Source: an uncultured Helicobacter sp.
GTDB taxonomy: Bacteria > Campylobacterota > Campylobacteria > Campylobacterales > Helicobacteraceae
Direction of reading: 5' to 3'
Assembly (NCBI RefSeq): GCF_947367035.1
Contig: NZ_CANBCA010000014.1
Span: forward strand, 1-50,664
DNA length: 50,664 nucleotides
Position 1 is the first letter of the stretch. Every line of letters starts with the position of its first letter. This document shows, in pieces, positions 8,354 through 16,938 of the stretch. The notes under the pieces were generated by a model that was given only the letters and a program-made list of their open reading frames with translations, ran no database searches and was not told the origin of the DNA. Made by a program: the position numbers and the translations under genes.

Positions 8354-9622
8354 TTATTCTTGTAAGCGAGAAATTTGTGCGCCTAGTTTTGTAAGTTTTG
8401 CTTCCAAATCCTCATAGCCTCTGTCTAAATGATAGATTCTATGGATATTTGTTGTGCCTTTTGCGACTAAACCCGCAAGAACTAATGCGCTAGAAGCGCG
8501 CAAATCAGTTGCCATCACATCAGCTCCAATCAATTCATTGACTCCATAAATTGTCGCTGTATTACCACGCAAACTAATATTTGCTCCCATACGTTGCAAT
8601 TCGCTTACGTGCATAAAGCGATTTTCAAATAACCTCTCTTCTATGATACTGCTTCCTTCGCATTGTGTTGCAAGCGCCATAAATTGTGCTTGCATATCTG
8701 TGGGGAATCCAGGATATTCTGCCGTAGAAAGCTCAAAAGCATTGTGTTTTTGTGCTGGATAAATTGTAATAGAATCGTGATTAAAAGTAAGCTTAAAACC
8801 GATTTCTTCAAGCTTAGAAATTACTGCACCTAAGTGGTGTGGGTTAATTTTATGCAAAGTGATTTGAGAATTTGTGATTGCTCCAGCACATAGATAGGTT
8901 CCTGCTTCAATGCGGTCTGGAATCACTATGATTCTATCGGGTAATTTCAAACCTTCTCTATTGGTGCCATAAATTTCAATTTTATCACTTCCAATCCCAA
9001 GAATCTCTACGCCACTTGCTTTTAAAACCTCACAAAGTTGCACAACCTCAGGTTCTTTAGCCGCATTGATAAGAGTTGTTTTACCTTTTGCCATTGCCGC
9101 TGCCATCAGAATATTCTCTGTGCCTGTGACGGTGATTTTATCAAAGTTAATCGTTGCACCTTGAAGTCCCTCTTTGGCTGTTGCAACAATATATCCCCCT
9201 TCAATACGAATCTCTGCACCCATTTTTTCTAAAGCTTTAATATGCAAATCCACCGGACGCGCACCAATGGCACAACCTCCGGGCAAACTCACTTCACAAT
9301 GCCCAAATCTACCCAAAAGTGGTCCTAGCACTAAAATAGATGCGCGCATTTTACGCACAATATCATAAGTTGCTTTGGTGCTATTTAATTTAGAAATTTC
9401 AACACTTGTGGTGTGTTCATCTATTTTACAAACTTCACAACCAAGCATAGTAAGGAGGTTAAAAAATGTTTTCACATCTACAACATTGGGTAGATTTTCA
9501 AGTGTAATTTTGTTAGTAGTTAATAAAGTGAGCGCAATCAAAGGTAAAGCAGAATTTTTTGCTCCTGTGATATTGATTGCTCCTTGCAAACGTGATTGAC
9601 CTGTTAATGCTAAAAAATCCAT
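8354..9622 (-). CDS. murA: UDP-N-acetylglucosamine 1-carboxyvinyltransferase
   Basis: MurA transfers enolpyruvate from PEP to UDP-GlcNAc, the first committed step of peptidoglycan precursor synthesis, in the cytoplasm. At 422 aa it has the standard length for this inside-out alpha/beta barrel. Visible signatures are '[15 protein letters not shown]' near the N-terminus, the catalytic loop Cys in '[15 protein letters not shown]', '[11 protein letters not shown]', '[17 protein letters not shown]' and '[13 protein letters not shown]'. The loop carries Cys, not the Asp seen in fosfomycin-insensitive MurA. It is followed by rsmH after three bases. The order galU-hypothetical-murA matches H. pylori as I remember it. 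Confidence 0.97.
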   Translation of the reverse strand: MDFLALTGQSRLQGAINITGAKNSALPLIALTLLTTNKITLENLPNVVDVKTFFNLLTMLGCEVCKIDEHTTSVEISKLNSTKATYDIVRKMRASILVLGPLLGRFGHCEVSLPGGCAIGARPVDLHIKALEKMGAEIRIEGGYIVATAKEGLQGATINFDKITVTGTENILMAAAMAKGKTTLINAAKEPEVVQLCEVLKASGVEILGIGSDKIEIYGTNREGLKLPDRIIVIPDRIEAGTYLCAGAITNSQITLHKINPHHLGAVISKLEEIGFKLTFNHDSITIYPAQKHNAFELSTAEYPGFPTDMQAQFMALATQCEGSSIIEERLFENRFMHVSELQRMGANISLRGNTATIYGVNELIGADVMATDLRASSALVLAGLVAKGTTNIHRIYHLDRGYEDLEAKLTKLGAQISRLQE

Positions 9623-9631
9623 TTTACCTCC

Positions 9632-10084
9632 CTATTTCTTTTTTCCTTTTTTTTCATCGCGATTCTTTAAAGCAGAACCAATCACCGTTTCTATTTCTTT
9701 TTTATAATTTGGGTTTGCTTTCACAATCTCTTCTCTATAATTTACAACTCTATCAATATCCATTTTAGGACACCAAGAAAGAGCACCAATAAAGTCAATG
9801 CGTCCTTGATATTCTTTACTCTCTTTGCTTATATCACCAAAATGCAAAAAATATTTATTAAAAGATTCTAATGCTTCTTCTAATAACTCTTGTTCAGAAT
9901 TTTCATCTTTAAAGATTGAAATAAGATAATTAATATTTTGAAATTTTTTCTCTCGCCCTTTTAGCACTGCAAGGTAAGATTGAATTCTTTCATAAATGAT
10001 GAATCCACCGCCAAGTAAGAAAAATGGCAACATCAAAATAAACAAAAATAAAAAGGTAAAAAGGTAAAAATTAAAATTATACAT
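9632..10084 (-). CDS. Conserved membrane-anchored protein between galU and murA
   Basis: A 150-aa protein with one long hydrophobic N-terminal segment (about residues 4-30, ending 'LLGGGFIIYERI') and a hydrophilic cytoplasmic domain with a very basic C-terminus ('KNRDEKKGKKK'). I do not recognise a named family. A gene of similar size lies between galU and murA in H. pylori (from memory), so it seems to be a conserved Helicobacter gene. It is packed directly against galU (no gap) and nine bases before murA, so it is co-transcribed with them. A role in the envelope is a guess from context. Confidence 0.75.
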   Translation of the reverse strand: MYNFNFYLFTFLFLFILMLPFFLLGGGFIIYERIQSYLAVLKGREKKFQNINYLISIFKDENSEQELLEEALESFNKYFLHFGDISKESKEYQGRIDFIGALSWCPKMDIDRVVNYREEIVKANPNYKKEIETVIGSALKNRDEKKGKKK

Positions 10085-10912
10085 TTATTGACTACTTTTT
10101 AATTTATCATAGAAAATGTTTGTTGCTTTCACGAAGCCATCTGCGCTTCCACAATCATAACGCACGCCTTTAAATTTATATCCAAGCACCATTCCTTTTT
10201 TGCATTGCTCAAAGAGTGCATCTGTAATTTGAATCTCGCCATTTTTACCCGGTTTTGTGCGATGAAGAATCTCAAAAATATCTGGCGTTAAAATATAACG
10301 TCCAATGATTGCTAAATTACTTGGAGCTTCCTCTTGACTAGGTTTTTCAATCATATGATCTATCATAAAAACATCATCATCTATTTTTCTTCCTGCAATC
10401 ACGCCGTATTTACTGACTTCCTCTAGAGCAACTTCCTCTAGAGCAACGATGGAACAACGATATTTTGCATAAATTTTGCACATTTGACTTAACACGCCCT
10501 CACCTTCATTATCACACAAATCATCACTCAAAATGACTGCGAAAGGTTCATTTCCGATTAAGCTTTCTCCAACTAATATTGCGTGTCCTAGACCTTTCAT
10601 CTCCATTTGTCGCGTATAAGAAAAATTACAAGATTCCAAAACACGCCGAATATCTTTTAAGAGATTTTCTTTGCTTGTGCCTTTAAGCTGGTGTTCTAAT
10701 TCATAATTGATGTCAAAATAATCCTCTAGCGACCTTTTTCCTCTTCCCGTAACGATTGCCATATTAAAAATTCCTGCTTCCATCGCCTCTTCTACACCAT
10801 ATTGAATTAGTGGCTTATTAATAATGGGCAACATTTCCTTTGGTGTTGTCTTAGTTGCAGGTAGGAATCTTGTGCCATAACCTGCAGCTGGAAATAAGCA
10901 TTTTTTAATCAT
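10085..10912 (-). CDS. galU: UTP-glucose-1-phosphate uridylyltransferase
   Basis: GalU makes UDP-glucose from UTP and glucose-1-phosphate, a precursor for LPS and other glycans. The frame stays open to 11041, but the ATG at 10912 has AAGGGAGA just upstream and starts the conserved N-terminus, so the protein is 275 aa. The nucleotidyltransferase signature 'AAGYGTRFLPATKTTPKEML' is at residues 8-27. Later motifs are 'LIQYGVEEAMEAGI', 'GLGHAILVGESLIGNEPFAVILSDDL' in parts, 'SKYGVIAG' and 'EIQITDAL'. A perfect 15-bp tandem duplication (10418-10447) gives Val-Ala-Leu-Glu-Glu twice before 'VSKYG'; the frame is kept. Confidence 0.95.
   Translation of the reverse strand: MIKKCLFPAAGYGTRFLPATKTTPKEMLPIINKPLIQYGVEEAMEAGIFNMAIVTGRGKRSLEDYFDINYELEHQLKGTSKENLLKDIRRVLESCNFSYTRQMEMKGLGHAILVGESLIGNEPFAVILSDDLCDNEGEGVLSQMCKIYAKYRCSIVALEEVALEEVSKYGVIAGRKIDDDVFMIDHMIEKPSQEEAPSNLAIIGRYILTPDIFEILHRTKPGKNGEIQITDALFEQCKKGMVLGYKFKGVRYDCGSADGFVKATNIFYDKLKSSQ
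10418..10447. repeat. 15-bp perfect tandem duplication inside galU
   Basis: TTCCTCTAGAGCAAC occurs twice head to tail (10418-10432 and 10433-10447). On the coding strand it repeats the pentapeptide VALEE in frame. It keeps the reading frame and probably lies in a surface loop. Confidence 0.85.
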
Positions 10913-10923
10913 TTTTTCTCCCT

Positions 10924-11688
10924 TTATAAATAATCTAGCAAACCACTTTGATAAAGCGCATAAAATTGAGCGGCAGTGCGTGGATTCCGCGAACCTTTTT
11001 GAGTAGCGTATTGGAGTGCGATTCTGCGGATTTTTTCCCATTGTTTTGTATTTTTCAGGTCTTTAAAATATCCCGCCAATACTTCTAAATATTCTGCATT
11101 GCCTTGTGTATAAAATCCAATACATAAAGGAAATCTATCACTTAGAGCAATTTTATCCTCATTCCCCTCATAACCAAAGAGTTCATTCTCATCGTAAAAT
11201 TCTGGCAATAAATGGCGGCGATTAGAAGTAGCATAGATTTTAATATTCCTAGGTAATGTTTCTAAGCCACCTTCTAATAGACTTTTTAAGCTTTTATACG
11301 TTTTTTCATCATTCTCAAAACTTAAATCATCGCAAAAAATAATGAATTTATAATGTTTATTGCGTAAAATATCCAAAATCTCTGGTAAAATCTCTAAATT
11401 TTCCTTTTCAATTTGCAAGACTCTTAAGCCCTCTTTGGAATATTGAAGTAAAATTGCCTTGATTAAAGAGCTTTTTCCACAACCTCTTGCGCCCCATAAT
11501 AACACATTAACGCCTAAGTTTTGATATAAAAAAGCTTCTGTATTGGCGCATAGAAGTTTTATTTCTTTTTCTAAACCTAAAAAGGAATCTAAATCTTGTG
11601 ATTCCACTTGACTAATGCCGTGTATATAGCCACTTTTACGATAAACTGCTGCAATCTGCAATTCCAAATTCCAAGCAAAGTCTATCAT
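10924..11688 (-). CDS. DUF815-family ATPase
   Basis: A 254-aa P-loop ATPase of the DUF815 family. Walker A is 'GARGCGKSSLIKA' near residue 66 and Walker B is 'KFIIFCDDLSFENDE' near 115; 'IKIYATSNRRHLLPE' is the typical sensor segment of this family, and 'LSDRFPLCIGF' matches the box with the arginine finger. DUF815 proteins are poorly characterised AAA+ ATPases. Its ATG overlaps the clpA stop by four bases (ATGA type), so the two are translationally coupled, and galU follows 11 bases later. The coupling suggests a link to Clp-dependent unfolding, but that is inference. Confidence 0.88.
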   Translation of the reverse strand: MIDFAWNLELQIAAVYRKSGYIHGISQVESQDLDSFLGLEKEIKLLCANTEAFLYQNLGVNVLLWGARGCGKSSLIKAILLQYSKEGLRVLQIEKENLEILPEILDILRNKHYKFIIFCDDLSFENDEKTYKSLKSLLEGGLETLPRNIKIYATSNRRHLLPEFYDENELFGYEGNEDKIALSDRFPLCIGFYTQGNAEYLEVLAGYFKDLKNTKQWEKIRRIALQYATQKGSRNPRTAAQFYALYQSGLLDYL

Positions 11689-14012
11689 TCACCTTTCCCT
11701 TTATCTTTTAGTGATTCTTTAGGTATTTTCACAAGTGACTTAGAAATTGCCTTTTTTGATTTGATATTCTTTTGTTTTGTATTTTTAAGTTGGTAAATTA
11801 ATTGTTCATTTTTGTATGAAAAATAAACAATTCTCCCTTTACTTAAGTTCCCAAATAATATTAAATCACTGATTGGATTTTTAATCTCTTGTTGAATTGT
11901 AAGTGCTAAGGGACGCGCACCAAGCTCTACATTAAAGCCTACTTTTGCCAAATATTCTTTTGCACTTTTTTCCAAAACGATTTGAATGCCTTTGGATTGG
12001 ATTTGCTCGTTTAAATCTACAATGTTTTTATCTACGATTTTTAAAATCTCTTTTGGACTTAAAGCATTAAAGGCAATAATAGCATCTAAACGATTCCTAA
12101 ACTCTGGAGAAAAGGTTTCTTTGATTGCACTAGAAAAGCGTGTATTAGAATCTTGTTTAAACCCAAGCACAGGAGATTCTTTAGAACCAACATTAGAGGT
12201 TAAAATCAAAATCACGGAAGAAAAATCCACACTCTGCCCGTTGTTATCTGTTAATTTGCCGTAATCCATTACTTGTAAAAATACATTCAAGACCTCTGGG
12301 TGTGCCTTTTCTACTTCATCTAATAGTAATAAGGTATGCGGATTCTTTTTAATCATTTCTGTTAAAATTCCACCTTTTTCATAACCTACATACCCTGCTG
12401 CTGCACCGATTAATTGCGAAGTAGAAAACTTTTCCATATATTCACTCATATCAATGCGTTCAAAGTTGATGTTTAATGACTTGGCAATCTCTTTGGCAAG
12501 TTCAGTTTTCCCTACGCCGCTTGGACCACTAAAGAGAAAAGAACCAATCGGTTTATTTGGCGCACTTAAACCAGCTTTATTGCGTTTTAACGCACTAACA
12601 ACTTCCTTAATAGCATTTTCTTGTCCAAAGATTCTGGTTTTGAGATGTTTTTCAAGATTTTTAAGCAAACTTTTATCATCTTTTGTCGCTTCAATCTCTG
12701 GAATCCTAGCCATTTTAGCTACCATTTGTTTGATGCTTTGTAGGTTTATCTTTCCACTTCTGCCATCTAATTTATAGCTTGCACCCACTTCGTCCATTAT
12801 ATCAATGGCTTTATCAGGCAAAAATCGTTCGTGCAGATAACGCACAGAGAGTTCTACCATTAATGCAATCCCCTCATTAGTATATCGGACATTATGATGA
12901 TTTTCGTAATATTTCTTCACTCCTTGTAAAATCAGAATGCTTTCCTCAATGCTTGGTTCTTTGACTTCTACTTTAGCAAAACGGCGAGAGAGGGCTTTAT
13001 CTTTATCCAAAAAGGAACGATATTCCGCATAAGTGCTTGCTCCAATGCAACGCAACTTCCCATTACCTAGCATTGGTTTTAATAAATTGCTTGCATCCAT
13101 ACTACCACTATTAGTTGCTCCCGCGCCAATTAACATATGAATCTCATCAATAAAAAGCACGATATTCCCGCGTTCTAGTACTTCTTCACTTAAGAGTTTA
13201 ATTCGTTTTTCAAAATCTCCCCTATATTTTGTGCCTGCCACAAGCGAACCCATATTTAACATATAAATTTCTGTGTGATTTAAAGGACTTTCTTCTTGCA
13301 CAATTTTAAGAGCTAATCCTTCAGCTACTGCTGTCTTACCAACACCCGGTTCTCCGACAAGTAAAGGATTATTTTTCTTTTTGCGCAACAAAATCTCAAA
13401 ACATCGTCTAATTTCTGTTTCCCTCCCAACCACAGGGTCAATCCTGCCCTCTTTTGCCTCTTTAGTCAAATTGGTGCAATATTTTTCTAGTGCGGATTCT
13501 GATTTATCCTCCTGTTTTTCGCTAGAATCTAGTGAGTTTTTCTCCCCTGCTTTATGTAAATTCTCATTAAACTCTTCTTGATTTTCTGTAATGTATTCTA
13601 AAATATTTAAACGCGTGATTCCTTGTGTCTTTAAAATTTGTGTGCAAAATGCTTTTTCTTCTTCTAAAATGGCTGCCAACAAATCACTGACTTGTGCTTG
13701 CTTGCGTTGTGAGCCTCGCACGTGGCTTATCATCATCTCAATGACACGGGTAACTGCTAAAGTTTCTTGTGGCATTTCACTATTACTTTTATATTCTGGA
13801 AAAGTGGTTAAGAAATGCTCTAAGTATCTTTTAATTTGCTGTTTCATAATATCAATGTTTCCACCACATTCTTGAAGGGCTTTAATAACCTTTTGATTCT
13901 CCAATAATGCTTGAAAAATATGCTCTAGCGTTAAATACTCGTGTCCTCTAGTTTTTGCTTCTTTTTGTGCATTTTGTAATACAACATTTAATTCTTTACT
14001 AATTTCAAACAT
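11685..14012 (-). CDS. clpA: ATP-dependent Clp protease ATP-binding subunit ClpA
   Basis: ClpA is the AAA+ unfoldase that feeds substrates to ClpP. The 775 aa carry an N-terminal Clp repeat domain (about 1-145, 'GHEYLTLEHIFQALLE'), a first AAA+ domain with Walker A 'GEPGVGKTAVAEGL' and Walker B 'VLFIDEIHMLIGAG', and a second with 'GPSGVGKTELAKEI' and 'TLLLLDEVEKAHPEV'. 'PVLGF' after the second sensor region corresponds to the ClpP-docking loop, and 'FSPEFRNRLDAI' holds the Arg finger. The absence of a long ClpB-type middle domain and the adjacent clpS identify it as ClpA. clpS ends nine bases upstream. The C-terminal 45 residues are Lys/Ser-rich and not conserved. Confidence 0.96.
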   Translation of the reverse strand: MFEISKELNVVLQNAQKEAKTRGHEYLTLEHIFQALLENQKVIKALQECGGNIDIMKQQIKRYLEHFLTTFPEYKSNSEMPQETLAVTRVIEMMISHVRGSQRKQAQVSDLLAAILEEEKAFCTQILKTQGITRLNILEYITENQEEFNENLHKAGEKNSLDSSEKQEDKSESALEKYCTNLTKEAKEGRIDPVVGRETEIRRCFEILLRKKKNNPLLVGEPGVGKTAVAEGLALKIVQEESPLNHTEIYMLNMGSLVAGTKYRGDFEKRIKLLSEEVLERGNIVLFIDEIHMLIGAGATNSGSMDASNLLKPMLGNGKLRCIGASTYAEYRSFLDKDKALSRRFAKVEVKEPSIEESILILQGVKKYYENHHNVRYTNEGIALMVELSVRYLHERFLPDKAIDIMDEVGASYKLDGRSGKINLQSIKQMVAKMARIPEIEATKDDKSLLKNLEKHLKTRIFGQENAIKEVVSALKRNKAGLSAPNKPIGSFLFSGPSGVGKTELAKEIAKSLNINFERIDMSEYMEKFSTSQLIGAAAGYVGYEKGGILTEMIKKNPHTLLLLDEVEKAHPEVLNVFLQVMDYGKLTDNNGQSVDFSSVILILTSNVGSKESPVLGFKQDSNTRFSSAIKETFSPEFRNRLDAIIAFNALSPKEILKIVDKNIVDLNEQIQSKGIQIVLEKSAKEYLAKVGFNVELGARPLALTIQQEIKNPISDLILFGNLSKGRIVYFSYKNEQLIYQLKNTKQKNIKSKKAISKSLVKIPKESLKDKGKGE

Positions 14013-14021
14013 AATTTTCTC

Positions 14022-14327
14022 TTATATTTTTTCTAAAATTGCACGCAGTGGATACTGCTTTTCTTTTGCCATTTTACGCACCTGCACAGCTTTAATCTCT
14101 GCAACATCATAAGGATAGATTCCGCAAACCCCCTTACCATTATGATGAATTTGGAGCATTAGATTGAGCGAATCTTCAAAGTTTTTATGAAAGACACTTT
14201 GCAAAACTTCCATTACAAATTCTTGTGTTGTGTAATCATCATTTAGCAAAATGACTTTATAACGGATAGGTTCTTGGAGTTTTTCTAAAACTTCTGTTGT
14301 GCTTTCATATTGTGCGTCTTTTGGCAC
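14022..14327 (-). CDS. clpS: ClpS adaptor protein
   Basis: ClpS delivers N-degron substrates to ClpA. The 101 aa contain the family core 'YKVILLNDDYTTQEFVMEVLQ', a helical middle, and 'GVCGIYPYDVAEIKAVQV' where the usual Y-x-x-E-x-A motif is represented by 'YDVAEIKA'. The Asn-Asp-Asp of the substrate-binding pocket is intact. It lies immediately before clpA in the same orientation with a nine-base gap, the standard arrangement. Confidence 0.96.
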   Translation of the reverse strand: MPKDAQYESTTEVLEKLQEPIRYKVILLNDDYTTQEFVMEVLQSVFHKNFEDSLNLMLQIHHNGKGVCGIYPYDVAEIKAVQVRKMAKEKQYPLRAILEKI

Positions 14328-14369
14328 GGATATTCCTTTTTGTCTTTATAACGCTAAATAAAATCTTTA

Positions 14370-14375
14370 ATTATA
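14370..14375 (-). promoter_or_regulatory. Candidate -10 box for clpS-clpA-DUF815
   Basis: ATTATA on the plus strand reads TATAAT on the minus strand, 42 bases upstream of clpS, in an AT-rich stretch. Helicobacter housekeeping promoters rely on the extended -10 box and lack a clear -35, so this is a plausible but unproven start. Confidence 0.4.
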
Positions 14376-14447
14376 ACGCTTTTTCATTGATTTTTACAAG
14401 ACATTTGCGCTTTAATTGCGGGAAAAGATTTGATTTATTGCTTTTAA

Positions 14448-15703
14448 TTATAAAATTTTTATAAATTTTCCTTTAGACCATTGTTTGCAAGAGTTTGGGA
14501 ATCTTTCTCCTGTTTGATAAAAAATGCTGTTTTGATAGGACAATGCCTCTTGCAAATCGCTATATTGCGAAAGTTCTGGAGGCTTTATGTGGGGGTTAAG
14601 CGCATAAAGACTTTGGAGGATTTTAAGCTGTTTTTTGTGCAAATAAACAATCCGTGCCATTCTAAATGGCAAAATCACTTTCTTAAAAATATTTTGCGAT
14701 TCCACAATGACCAAGCCTAGTTTGCAGTTTAAGTGATTTTGCACCCGCTCCTTTGCACCATAGATTTTCTGCGATTTCTCTACTTTTTGCACTCTTGCTT
14801 GTAATTGTGATAACTTATTCTCCCAAGGTTTCGCGCCCAAATAAGGTATAATGCACAATCGCAATTTGCCTTAAGGATTCCTGATAATCTTTGTTTGTAT
14901 AACCATAGAGGCAATTTTCATTCTCATCAGCTCAGAAGTTATCCGCCCTTCCCAATCTCTCTGCGTTGAAATGATTGATAAAGAAATTCCATTTAGGAGT
15001 GAGTTTAAGCGTTTCTTTGCCGATGACTGCGTTTGAAATATCTTGGTCGCCTACTCTTGTAATAAAAGTGTGCATAAATTCTAACGCTCTACTCTCTACT
15101 TGAGATTCTCTCCATTTCTTAAGGTTAATCAACATAAATCCTGTATTAAAATACTCTTTCCTAAAAGGAAAGACAAAATCCGCTTGTGTGGAATCTCGTG
15201 CCTTTAAACGCTTTTCTTGATAGGGATTGCTACAATCTAGCACAACTGCGGCGATATTTTCCCCTAAATCCAAAGCAAACAATTCCTCTAAGGGGCATAA
15301 AACAAGCATTTCTATATCTAAATATAAACATCTGTCAATTTCTTGTGACAACACGGAAGCAAGTTTGATTCTAAAATATGTCAAATGATTCGTATGGTTT
15401 GTCCATTTGGGCGAATCCTTAAATTCCTCGTCGCTAAGAAAATGCACGAGAATACGACAGGGATAAAGGGCATCGAGTTCTTTTTCAAGCTCTTGAAGTT
15501 TATTTTGCACACAGAGAGAAAGAGAATCACTCAAAATATGGGAGCAATAGCCTTGCTCACTAGAGTCTTGCGGGGGGGGGGGGGGGGATTTAGTTGCCTC
15601 TTGTTTGCAAGTTTGCTTCAATGCAGTTTTGATAATGCTCATCATCAAAAACTGCATTGTATTTTATGTAATTTTCATCAGCATTAAAAACAATATGAAA
15701 CAT
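14448..15703 (-). pseudogene. Family 8 glycosyltransferase, multiply disrupted, with poly-C tract
   Basis: Fragments in two frames make up one GT8-like enzyme, probably once an LPS or surface-glycan glycosyltransferase. The start is ATG 15703 with AGAGGG upstream and reads 'MFHIVFNADENYIKYNAV'; a T5 run (about 15650) then puts the rest, 'LMMSIIKTALKQ', in another frame. The 16-base C tract (coding strand) codes five prolines, followed by 'CRILVHFLSD', 'DRCLYLDIEMLVLCPLEEL' (DxD-like, here Asp-Ile-Glu) and 'FNTGFMLINLKKW'. A TGA at 14932-14934 interrupts before 'ADENENCLYGYTNKDYQ'. A second frameshift near 14845 separates 'IAIVHYT' from 'LGAKPWENKL'. The C-terminal tail ends at 14448. With two frameshifts and a stop it cannot make the full protein unless some are sequencing errors. 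Confidence 0.8.
15572..15587. repeat. Homopolymer of 16 G (16 C on coding strand)
   Basis: A run of 16 G lies within the N-terminal part of the glycosyltransferase pseudogene. Long G/C homopolymers are the classic slipped-strand phase-variation switches of Campylobacter and Helicobacter surface-glycan genes. At 16 the tract joins the upstream 'MSIIKTALKQ' frame to the downstream catalytic region in frame. Confidence 0.95.
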
Positions 15704-15773
15704 CAACCCTCTTTGTGATTTAAATAATGGCGGAATTATAGCATAAAATGGTGTTTTAAAGCGGTAGGGATTA

Positions 15774-15920
15774 GTCATTGCGAGAGGCTTTAACCTCGTG
15801 GCAATCCATAATGTTGGTTGAAGTAAAGATTCTATGGAATCGCACATTTAAAATTCTGTATTTTTGGATTCTTATGGAATATTTTTTGATTGTCAAGATT
15901 ATAGATTGCTTCGTCATCGG
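15774..15920. repeat. Dispersed palindromic repeat, copy A (fragments)
   Basis: TCATTGCGAG at 15775-15784 and CTCGTGGCAATCC at 15795-15807 form an imperfect inverted repeat; ATAGATTGCTTCGTC follows at 15901-15915. The same words recur at 18341-18545 and 24511-24580. The elements fill most of the gap between the two decayed genes. Confidence 0.6.
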
Positions 15921-15941
15921 TGATTCATCACACGTTCAAAC

Positions 15942-16834
15942 TCATTTTGCTTTTTTGATTTTTCTTGAAAATGCAGCCAAGATTCCACCGCACGCAATGC
16001 AAATCATACCGATGACAACTAAGCCGTGTGGCACTTGGTCTCCTAGAATGATTCCTGCCAAAGTCGCCATAAAAATAGTAATATAAGAGATTGCCCCAAT
16101 CATCGGTGGATTACCTAAGCTATAAGCCTTAGTCAAATAAATTTGTGCATAAGTTGAGACGATACCAAGTCCCAAAATCAAACCCCATTCTTGTAAATTT
16201 GGCATTACAAAAGGGGCAAACAAGGCAATGGGATAGCTTTCATAAGGCATAAGCTGCGTTAAAAGCGACAAAATAGAACCACTTAGCATTAAAGAGCCAA
16301 TAATCACTCTTGGGTCATAATTTTTAGCAAGTTCCGCGATAGAAAGGTATGCAAGCGCCGCACCAATCCCACTATAAATACCAATTAAGAATCCAAAAAG
16401 CTTAAATCCGTGCTTTGAGGATTGGAGATAAGCAAAATTCCACTAAATCCCATTAAAATCGCTATCCAAACCTTTAAAGATACATTTTTATGAGCAAAAA
16501 TTACACTTAAGAGAGCCAAAAAAATTGGCGAAGTGTAAGAAAACGCATAGGCAGTTCCTAGAGACATTACAGACATATTATAAAAATACGCCATCATTGC
16601 GCTTCCACCTGCAAATCCACGAAAAAATAGAATGAAAGGCTTACCACCTTGTTGAGATTTAGGAGGATTTAGAATTAACGCACCTATAATCCAAATCAAA
16701 CCAAAAAAATTCCGAGCAAATGCCACTTCTATTACAGGTAAATTAGGTGTCAGCATTTTGACAAACATTCCCATAGCCGTAAAAAGCAATGCAGCAAGAA
16801 ATATAGCAATGATAGCTTGTTTATTGGATTCCAA
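15942..16834 (-). pseudogene. EamA/DMT-family transporter with frameshift
   Basis: Two adjacent frames encode one drug/metabolite-transporter-type protein of about 297 aa with ten helices. The first (from 16834, 'MESNKQAIIAIFLAALLFTAMG') carries the first EamA domain and ends after 'ILLISNPQSTDLSFLDS' at 16385. The second continues from 'FGFLIGIYSGIGAAL' through 'VIIGSLMLSGSILSLL' to 'ACGGILAAFSRKIKKAK' at 15942. The switch falls at a T5 run on the coding strand (about 16391-16396); one more T would give 'DLSFFGFLIG' and restore the gene. It is therefore either a recent mutation or a homopolymer sequencing error. Substrate is unknown. Confidence 0.82.
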
Positions 16835-16938
16835 TTTTGATCCTTTTTTAAAAATTGTGGAATCTTACTAAAATTAAGATAAGATTTGACAAAGACAAAA
16901 GCTTAAAGTAAAATAAAACTTTAATTTAAAGGCTACAA

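Noticed and set aside
10913-11041. N-terminal extension of galU
   Set aside because: The extension overlaps the DUF815 gene; the conserved start with AAGGGAGA is at 10912.
11986-12777. Open frames antisense to clpA
   Set aside because: clpA is unmistakable on the other strand; the frames have no domains or start signals.
15558-15590. Poly-proline segment as a real linker domain
   Set aside because: The prolines simply reflect the 16-base C tract, a slippage site, in a broken gene.
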